Below are positions 57,496 through 64,000 of a DNA stretch of 64,000 bases, piece after piece. Made by a program: the position numbers and the translations under genes. Within the stretch, counting starts at the first letter, position 1; every line of letters begins with the position of its first letter. Source of the stretch: Agapanthus africanus (taxonomy: Eukaryota; Streptophyta; Magnoliopsida; Asparagales; Amaryllidaceae). The notes below the pieces were generated by a model. It ran no database searches. It was given only the letters and a program-made list of their open reading frames with translations, and had not been told where the DNA came from. The DNA is taken from contig CM057339.1 in assembly GCA_030015575.1 (NCBI GenBank), positions 697,264,761 to 697,328,760 on the forward strand, in the 5' to 3' direction.

Positions 57496-58549
57496 CGCTT
57501 TGGCCGAGTCATGGACTCGTCTTTCTTGTGTGGGTCCCCTGTGACATTTGGGGTTTTCTGGAATATTTAATTATTGCTCAGGTTACTGTTTAACAGAGCA
57601 GATTTTGGAGCAATATTGAAGTTGTTTATTCGATCGAAAAATACAGTATTTGCGTATTGGATTATATCTGTGATTGTTTGATGTGTTCGTAAACCTTCCC
57701 CAACTGCTAGTATGTCGGTTGGCAGGGGGTTGCACATTTCTGAAATGGTTATATCTGTTTGTGCATATAAACTGTATTGGACTGTTGTGGTGTATAGCCG
57801 GGGTTAACAATGGTTTATTGATTTATTCATTTGTTGTAAATGTAATTTGTTGTAATATTATTTTCGCGGGGCACTTCCAGGTTGCGGTTGTAGCCACCGT
57901 TGTATTATTTCATTTTACTGTTTTTGCTCCTAGGACTGACCCAAGGTGGGGTACACAGACTGCCGGGTGGGTAGTTTGCCGTACCCGTAGGGGTCGAGGG
58001 TGGGGTAAACGGCTATTCATCACAACTGTGTAATCTGTCTTTTCTTGCAGGCTCAAAAGAAATACAGATTGCTTGCAAATCTAATATTGTTTATCTGTGT
58101 TCTGGAATGAATATCATTGCGTCAGACGAATGTAAAATATCTATATTTATTATAGCTATTTAGACGTCACTTATGTTTTACACCCGCGCTAGCCCAGCCC
58201 CCGCTCTGTCGTTAGTTAAGTAACCTAACGGGTGATGACGGGACCCCGTGGCGAATGCGGATGGCATAAGAGGACGTTATATTTTCGTTGTTTTCTGCAA
58301 TGATAGGTTAATGATGGGACGCATTATCTATAATGCAAAGTAAAACAAACCAAAGTTTAAATCGTTGGAACAATTTAAAAGAAACCACTCGGTTATTTTT
58401 AAACAGATATTTTTAAATGCGGAGATTTAACCACTCCTTTTAAAAGCTATCAGGTTCCTTCGATTATATCAAGTTCATTACGTTCACGGTTTCGCCAAAA
58501 CCAGTCGTAGCCCTCCGTCATTTCTTATGGATGGTCAGTAGTATTCAAG

Positions 58550-58759
58550 CTATGCTTGTTGGCATACGTCAAGGCATAGTGTTTGGTAGCTGCTGGGGTA
58601 TTCATTTGTTGCATAGATAGATGTGTTGGTTTGGGACAGTCGCATTACCTTGTTGGCATACGTCAAGGGTATATACGGGTGGGTTCAAATTAACAAGATA
58701 ATGATGGGCAGAACTTGACATGTGACTTATGATTTGTTGGCATACGTCAAGGTCATAAG
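58550..58759 (+). other. Three leader hairpins of B with identical apical loops
   Basis: 58550-58579 (CTATGC/GCATAG), 58646-58671 (TACC/GGTA) and 58726-58759 (CTTATGA/TCATAAG). In all three, TTG-CAA closes the same 11-nt loop TTGGCATACGT and a single G is bulged after CAA or one base later. Only the lower stems differ. Confidence 0.7.
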
Positions 58760-59232
58760 AGCATGGGGCAAAAACTTATATCGGGAATTTCTAAAGAAAC
58801 TGAAATTTGCAAAGAGATGCATACCATTTGGAGTTTGATGAATGTTGGTAGGATTCCTTCAACATTATCATACGATGATATTTGGATCCCGATCCTACTG
58901 TGAGTACATGCTACTTATCAGGATATTCGTCGCTTAAACGATCAATGCTATAAACCTAGTAGGTGTCCAGAAAAGTGTCAGCGGGGTTACGCCCCCAGAG
59001 AAAAGAGGTTCTTTAATTAAGGAACTTCGCGAAAGCGTTGGAAAACCTCCCTCGAAGTATCGACACCAGCCTGGCTGAACGGTTAAGCAAGTATTGTACG
59101 GTGAGAATAGTCTTGGCTAATTCTTCTTTTATGGTTTGAGGAAGGATTCGAGAAACAGTGGGAGCCATCCAGTTTAGATAAACTAAAAACCACTCTAAAC
59201 TTGCAAGAGCATCATGCTAAAGAGTTTTCTTC

Positions 59233-59250
59233 TCTCTCTCCTAATTGCAG
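59233..59250 (+). promoter_or_regulatory. Predicted 3' splice site directly before gag of B
   Basis: Pyrimidine tract ending in ATTGCAG at 59250, followed 11 nt later by the gag ATG (59262). The same arrangement is present in A (CAG ends 29884) and F (ACAG, then CGACCCATG), and a similar tract in E. Confidence 0.5.
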
Positions 59251-59261
59251 CGACCCTGAAA

Positions 59262-62200
59262 ATGACTGGACTTAAGTTACTTTTAGAGAAAAATATACTG
59301 ACAGGGCCAAACTATAAAGATTGGCTGCGGAATGTCAAGATGGCTTTGACCTATGACAAACTGGGGTACGTCCTCACCGCTACAGCACCTGCTGTCCTTG
59401 GTCCCAAATCCAGCAATGCGGATAAGGAAATCCGTAAAACCTGGGATTTAGATTGCGCGAGAGCCAAGTGCATCGTGCTTGCCTCGATGAACAATGAACA
59501 TCAGAGGAGGCACGAGGATATGTCCCTAGATGGCATATTTCTCCATACAAAGGAACTTTATGGAGAGCAATCTCGTATAGCAAGATACGAGACCTCTAAG
59601 AAACTGTTTCGAGCGAGGTTGGCTGTCGGGTCATCGGTAGGTGAACATGTCCTACAGATGATCGGCTATATTGAAGAGCTCGCGGACCTTGGGACGACTT
59701 TGGATAATGAGCTCTATACAGACCTCGTTCTCCAGTCCCTTCCTCCCACCTACGCCCAGTTTATCCTCAACTTCAATCTTCAAGGAAAAGAAGTTGAACT
59801 TGCGGAACTCCTGAACATGTTAAGGAGTGCAGAGGGCACCTTGCAGAAGGCAAGGGAAACACCCGCTATGTTTGTTGGCGGATCATCTTCTTCCGGGTCC
59901 AAGGCTAGGGCCAAAGGAAGGAAGAAGAAGGCCGCACCCAGACCTAGAGGAGGTGTTAGTAAGGTGGGAAAGAAGGGAAAGAAAAAGTTTACAGCACCAG
60001 TAGTTGGCCTGGATGAGTGCTTCCATTGTCACAGGAAAGGGCACTGGAAGAAGGATTGCAAGGCGTGGAACGCCAAGAACCAGGAACCGAAGCAAGCTGT
60101 GGCTTCGACTTCAGGTGTGTTTGTAATTGAGAATTGTCTGTCAATCAACTCTACTTCCTGGGTATTGGATACCGGGTCAGGATCTCATATTTGCAATTCA
60201 TTGCAGGCACTGAGAAACCGTAGAGTGCTGAAGGAAGGTGATATGATCCTCAGGGTTGCTAACGGAGCTAGCGTGGGAGCTGCGTCCGTCGGGGATTATC
60301 ACCTAGGATTGACGAGTGGACACATTTTGGTTTTACATAACTGTTATTTTGTACCCAGCTTAACGTGTAATATCATATCAGTTTCCTTGTTATCAAATAA
60401 AGGTTATGATTTCACGTTTGTAAGAGATGTTGTCAACATCCACCTTAATCATAGTTTGATTGGGTCCGGTACTCTAAATAACGGCATATATGTGTTAAAC
60501 CAACTCCAAATTTTCAATGTCCAGAACACACTAAAAAGAAAGTCTCCAGATTTAAATAAAGCTTTCTTATGGCATTGTAGACTGGGTCACATCAATGAGA
60601 GAAGGTTGACTAAGTTGCATAGAGAAGGATATTTGGACACGTTCGAATATCAAACTTATGACACTTGTCAATCTTGTCTCAAAGGAAAGATGACAAAGAC
60701 TCCATTTACTGGACAAGGAGTAAGAGCGAGCGAGCTCTTAGGACTCATACACAGTGATGTATGCGGTCCAATGTCTACACATGCAAGAGGTGGTTTTTCC
60801 TATTTCATTACTTTCACGGATGATTTCTCTAGGTTTGGACATGTCTTCTTAATGAAGCATAAATCCGAAGCCTTTGAGAAATTCCTGGAATACAAGAGTG
60901 AAGCGGAAAACCAAACAGGCAAAAGTATTAAGACACTGAGATCTGATCGAGGTGGAGAATACTTAAGTGCCGAGTTCCTAGGTTACCTAAAAGAGAAAGG
61001 AATTCTCTCTCAGCTTACTCCTCCATACACTCCACAGCACAACGGTGTATCGGAGAGACGGAATCGAACCCTATTGGATATGGTACGATCCATGATGAGT
61101 AATGCTGAGTTGCCGCGATCTTTCTGGGGGTATGCGCTAGAATCAGCGATACATCTTTTGAACAGAGTTCCAACCAAAACTGTGCCTACCACACCATATC
61201 AGATGTGGAGTGGGAAGAAACCCTATCTTCAGTACCTGAAGACGTGGGGATGTCCAGCTTTTGTAAAAAAGCAGCATCCGGACAAGCTCGAGGCACGCTC
61301 AGTAGAGTGTAAGCTTGTGGGATATCCAAAGAACTCTACAGGATATTGCTTCTATTACGCAGAGGAACAAAAGGTTTTTGTTTCTCGTCATGCCCGCTTC
61401 TTAGAAACTGAATTTTTGGAAAATCAGAAGAGTGGGAGCGAAATAGAACTGGAAGAAATTCCAGAACCACAAACTGCTACTGAAAGTTTGGTAGAACCAG
61501 AGGTTCAAGAAGAACAGAACATTCCCGCACCCCTCCGCAGGAGTAGTAGGCCGTCTCGTCCGCCTGAGAGATACTACGGTTTTCTCATAGATGGGGATAG
61601 AGAGGATTGCATCATAGATGATGATGAACCTACTGACTTCAGGCAGGCCATCCAGAGCGGCGACTCGGTACGATGGCTAGATGCAATGCGGACCGAAATG
61701 GAGTCCATGTACACCAACAAAGTATGGACTTTGGACTTTGCTCCAGATGGGGTAAAACCCATAGGATGCAAATGGATCTTCAAGAAAAAGATTGGTGTAG
61801 ATGGACAGGTGGAAACCTATAAGGCTAGACTTGTTGCAAAGGGTTTTCGTCAAAGACCTGGTTTGGACTATGACGAAACTTTTTCTCCAGTGGCTATGCT
61901 CAAATCCATTCGGGTCCTTCTTGCTATTGCTGCCTTCCATGATTATGAAATCTGGCAGATGGACGTAAAGACGGCTTTTCTGAATGGAAATTTAGAAGAG
62001 AGCGTCTATATGGATCAGCCAGAGGGTTTCAATCAGAGTGGGAGCAGCGGGAAAGTATGCAAGCTGCTTAAATCCATTTATGGACTAAAGCAGGCATCGC
62101 GGAGTTGGAACATCTGTTTTGATGAGACAGTCAAAGAATATGACTTTATCAAAAATCCAGATGAACCGTGCATATATAGTAAAGTTGTGGCCAGAAGTGT

Positions 62201-63203
62201 CGTATTCCTCGTCTTGTACGTGGATGACATTCTATTGATAGGAAATGACATTCCTATGCTACAATCTGTCAAAGGATTCTTGTCACACAGGTTCTCCATG
62301 AAAGACCTGGGTGATGCCTCTTACATTCTGGGGATCCGGATCTATCGTGATAGATCCAAGAGGATGTTGGGACTTTCGCAGTCCAGGTATATCGACACTG
62401 TACTGAAAAGATTCAGTATGGAAGATTCTAAGCGCGGTAATCTACCGGCTTGTCACGGAATCACCCTCTCCAAAGAGATGTCTCCCAAGACTGATTTGGA
62501 AAGGGAACGCATGTCTATTATACCCTACGCTTCTGCGGTAGGCTCTATAATGTATGCGATGTTGTGTACCAGACCAGATGTAGCTTACGCACTAAGCGTG
62601 GTAAGCCGGTATCAGTCAGACCCAGGGGAGAAGCACTGGATAGCAGTAAAGAACATTCTCAAGTACCTGAGGAGGACTAAGGAGATGTTCTTGGTTTACG
62701 GCGGAAAAGACCTCAGGTTGGAGGCCTTTGCTGATTCCGGCTTCCAGAGTGATAAGGACGATTCCAAGTCCATGTCGGGTTATGTCTTTACCCTCAATGG
62801 AGGGGCGGTGTGCTGGAAGAGCTCCAAGCAGGACACCGTTGCTGACTCGACGATGGAAGCGGAGTATATAGCTGCTTGCGATGCCGCAAAAGAAGCAGTC
62901 TGGATGAAGAAGTTCCTAACAGAACTTCAGGTGGTTCCTACCATAGTTGATCCAATACCTCTGTATTGCGACAACAACGGAGCTATAGCTTTAGCGAAGG
63001 AACCAAGGTCCCATCAGAAGTCCAGACACATCTTAAGGCGGTATCACCTGATCAGGGAGATCATTGATCGTCAGGAGATCGAGGTTCGGAGAGTTGCTTC
63101 AGAAGAGAACATTGCTGATCCATTCACGAAGGCCCTTCCTCAGATTCAGTTCGAGAGGCTACTCGAGATCATTGGTCTGCGATATGCCAGTACATGGCCC
63201 TAG
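59262..63203 (+). CDS. Intact Ty1/copia gag-pol polyprotein of element B
   Basis: The open frame runs from an upstream ATG at 59214 (1329 codons). I prefer the ATG at 59262 (MTGLKLLLEKNILTGP): it lies just after an acceptor-like CAG, and the 16 upstream residues are coded by the pyrimidine tract. Positions counted from 59214: Gag core about 20-235; basic linker 235-262; zinc knuckle CFHCHRKGHWKKDC 269-282; protease WVLDTGSGSH with D319; GAG-pre-integrase LWHCRLGHINERRL from 452; integrase D515, D578, E614 (D-35-E spacing); RT from about 820 with YVDD 1002-1005; RNase H from about 1172 with D1174, MEAEYIAA and YCDNNGA. It ends STWP-stop, four bases before the PPT. Length and order are normal for a complete copia element; no missing catalytic residue was seen. 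It makes Gag particles and the enzymes for reverse transcription and integration. Confidence 0.93.
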   Translation: MTGLKLLLEKNILTGPNYKDWLRNVKMALTYDKLGYVLTATAPAVLGPKSSNADKEIRKTWDLDCARAKCIVLASMNNEHQRRHEDMSLDGIFLHTKELYGEQSRIARYETSKKLFRARLAVGSSVGEHVLQMIGYIEELADLGTTLDNELYTDLVLQSLPPTYAQFILNFNLQGKEVELAELLNMLRSAEGTLQKARETPAMFVGGSSSSGSKARAKGRKKKAAPRPRGGVSKVGKKGKKKFTAPVVGLDECFHCHRKGHWKKDCKAWNAKNQEPKQAVASTSGVFVIENCLSINSTSWVLDTGSGSHICNSLQALRNRRVLKEGDMILRVANGASVGAASVGDYHLGLTSGHILVLHNCYFVPSLTCNIISVSLLSNKGYDFTFVRDVVNIHLNHSLIGSGTLNNGIYVLNQLQIFNVQNTLKRKSPDLNKAFLWHCRLGHINERRLTKLHREGYLDTFEYQTYDTCQSCLKGKMTKTPFTGQGVRASELLGLIHSDVCGPMSTHARGGFSYFITFTDDFSRFGHVFLMKHKSEAFEKFLEYKSEAENQTGKSIKTLRSDRGGEYLSAEFLGYLKEKGILSQLTPPYTPQHNGVSERRNRTLLDMVRSMMSNAELPRSFWGYALESAIHLLNRVPTKTVPTTPYQMWSGKKPYLQYLKTWGCPAFVKKQHPDKLEARSVECKLVGYPKNSTGYCFYYAEEQKVFVSRHARFLETEFLENQKSGSEIELEEIPEPQTATESLVEPEVQEEQNIPAPLRRSSRPSRPPERYYGFLIDGDREDCIIDDDEPTDFRQAIQSGDSVRWLDAMRTEMESMYTNKVWTLDFAPDGVKPIGCKWIFKKKIGVDGQVETYKARLVAKGFRQRPGLDYDETFSPVAMLKSIRVLLAIAAFHDYEIWQMDVKTAFLNGNLEESVYMDQPEGFNQSGSSGKVCKLLKSIYGLKQASRSWNICFDETVKEYDFIKNPDEPCIYSKVVARSVVFLVLYVDDILLIGNDIPMLQSVKGFLSHRFSMKDLGDASYILGIRIYRDRSKRMLGLSQSRYIDTVLKRFSMEDSKRGNLPACHGITLSKEMSPKTDLERERMSIIPYASAVGSIMYAMLCTRPDVAYALSVVSRYQSDPGEKHWIAVKNILKYLRRTKEMFLVYGGKDLRLEAFADSGFQSDKDDSKSMSGYVFTLNGGAVCWKSSKQDTVADSTMEAEYIAACDAAKEAVWMKKFLTELQVVPTIVDPIPLYCDNNGAIALAKEPRSHQKSRHILRRYHLIREIIDRQEIEVRRVASEENIADPFTKALPQIQFERLLEIIGLRYASTWP

Positions 63204-63206
63204 TGC

Positions 63207-63216
63207 AAGTGGGAGA
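63207..63216 (+). other. Polypurine tract of element B
   Basis: AAGTGGGAGA, one base before the TG of the 3' LTR. Confidence 0.88.
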
Positions 63217-63217
63217 T

Positions 63218-64000
63218 TGTTAGTGTTTATGCCCTAGAAGGCCATTACTGTATCATACTAGCTTGTATATTACTTAATGGAAGCTTGGGATATTCACATG
63301 TATATAACAGTCTTGCTAAACATGGTAGTATGCTACTTGGTTTTTCTATCTTAATATGTGAGTATACGTATTGATAGAGCTCTTAGGATCTTGCTTGGCT
63401 ACCAGCGTTGTGATGGCAGTCACACTAGTGGGGGCTGGGTAGTCTACAAGCACATCCTTATTCAGGTCCCTGGTCGTTGGATTATCGAGACAGAGCATCG
63501 ATACTCCGGAGTAGACTAGTGTGTACGCTTCTCATCCCAGTTGGGGAGATGGTATGTCCCACAGCCATCAGTACGTCGTACTGGAGATAGTATACAGGTG
63601 CTCGTTAGGTTACGGGTACACCGGACAGGACTCACAGGGAACTGTTGGTTGGTTTGATACCAGTCGTCAGTGAACAGTTCCCAGGTGACATGAGTACAGC
63701 ATAGTCCGCAGACTTGACACTGCTACTTCGCCTCGAGTGTGTCCCACTGTTCTTAGATTGCTACCCTACCACGGCTCTATGGAGTCGTGCAAACAGGTAG
63801 CAGTTGGGTGCAGTCCCGAGCACTTGGAGGCAGTGGCGGTTAGACAGGATTCGTCCCTCCCGGTATTGGGAGTAGATATCGTGCTGTGTCAGAGAGCCAT
63901 TACGCAAAGTCCCTGGCCAGGGCAAGCGAGATTTGCTGGTAGGTTCCAGCAGTTTCTCAGGGTGTAATGGGCTTCACTCCGACACGACTTATACCGCTAT
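63218..64000 (+). repeat. Element B 3' LTR, truncated by the window edge
   Basis: The first 783 bp of the LTR, matching 55361-56143 without a difference that I could see. Confidence 0.92.

Larger units (their letters stand above)
57256..59261 (+). other. Untranslated leader of element B
   Basis: 2 kb between PBS and the likely gag ATG. Landmarks: hairpin 57451-57495; acceptor-like TTTTCTTGCAG ending 58050; three hairpins with identical loops 58550-58759; acceptor-like TCTCTCTCCTAATTGCAG ending 59250. Very long leaders are usual for this group; no coding frame is credible. Confidence 0.75.
50434..64000 (-). mobile_element. Element J: CACTA (En/Spm-type) DNA transposon, interrupted by B
   Basis: The left end is the classic CACTACTACAAAT terminus (50434-50446). 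Inside it lie about 470 bp of palindromic subterminal repeats and two minus-strand genes (51194-54040; 54219 to beyond 55360). The 3 bp before it (AAG, 50431-50433) are the likely TSD. The TNP2-like gene is cut at 55360 by copia B. The other terminus is past the window edge. Confidence 0.88.
55361..64000 (+). mobile_element. Element B: very young, fully open Ty1/copia (Angela-like) retrotransposon, 3' end cut by window
   Basis: 5' LTR 55361-57241 (1881 bp), PBS 57243-57255, leader, intact gag-pol to 63203, PPT 63207-63216, 3' LTR from 63218 to the window edge (783 bp visible). I saw no difference between the visible 3' LTR and the 5' LTR, including at sites where both differ from A (for example GGTATGTCC against GGTCTGTCC). 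So insertion is very recent. It sits in an exon of the TNP2-like gene of J. The left flank is AAAAT; the matching right TSD is out of view. Confidence 0.93.

Overview
The window is a piece of a large, repeat-rich nuclear genome of a flowering plant. I find no host gene, tRNA, rRNA or bacterial feature. Nearly every base belongs to nested transposable elements: Ty1/copia LTR retrotransposons whose LTR ends read like the Angela/BARE lineage, Ty3/gypsy-type non-autonomous LTR elements, and a CACTA DNA transposon. Letters A-K below are my own labels. The species cannot be named from the sequence.

Left block (1-24863): an antisense copia element D is cut by the left window edge. Only its leader and 5' LTR are visible. 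That LTR is split by two insertions. C (2156-13429, TSD TCATA) has LTRs of about 4.1 kb around 3.1 kb with no recognisable coding domain, so it is LARD-like. E (13467-23772, TSD ACCCT) is a complete but decayed antisense copia element.

Middle block (24864-50433): a short stretch that looks like the end of a plus-strand copia LTR (K), then an old, decayed antisense copia element F. F has been split by A (25985-35730, TSD CATGC, a young copia element with a broken gag-integrase half), by H (36799-47727, TSD ATACC, a gypsy-type solo LTR that itself holds G, 38513-46621, TSD TACAT), and by I, the start of a gypsy-type LTR at 49608. G codes only for Gag and carries large tandem arrays.

Right block (50434-64000): I is interrupted by a CACTA transposon J. 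J carries a TNP2-like transposase with an open reading frame and a second multi-exon transposase-type gene, both on the minus strand. J is interrupted at 55361 by B, a very young, fully open copia element (1329 codons) whose 3' LTR runs off the window. The nest is therefore B in J in I in F.

The most interesting signal is non-coding. The copia leaders hold (i) a 30-45 nt hairpin that starts 203-209 nt after the LTR/PBS junction in A, B, D and E, with different sequence but similar shape, (ii) three hairpins upstream of gag whose apical loops are the same or nearly the same within one element but differ between elements A, B, E and F, and (iii) a conserved 3' splice-site-like tract directly upstream of the gag ATG. 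Together these look like a structured packaging, dimerisation or processing region.
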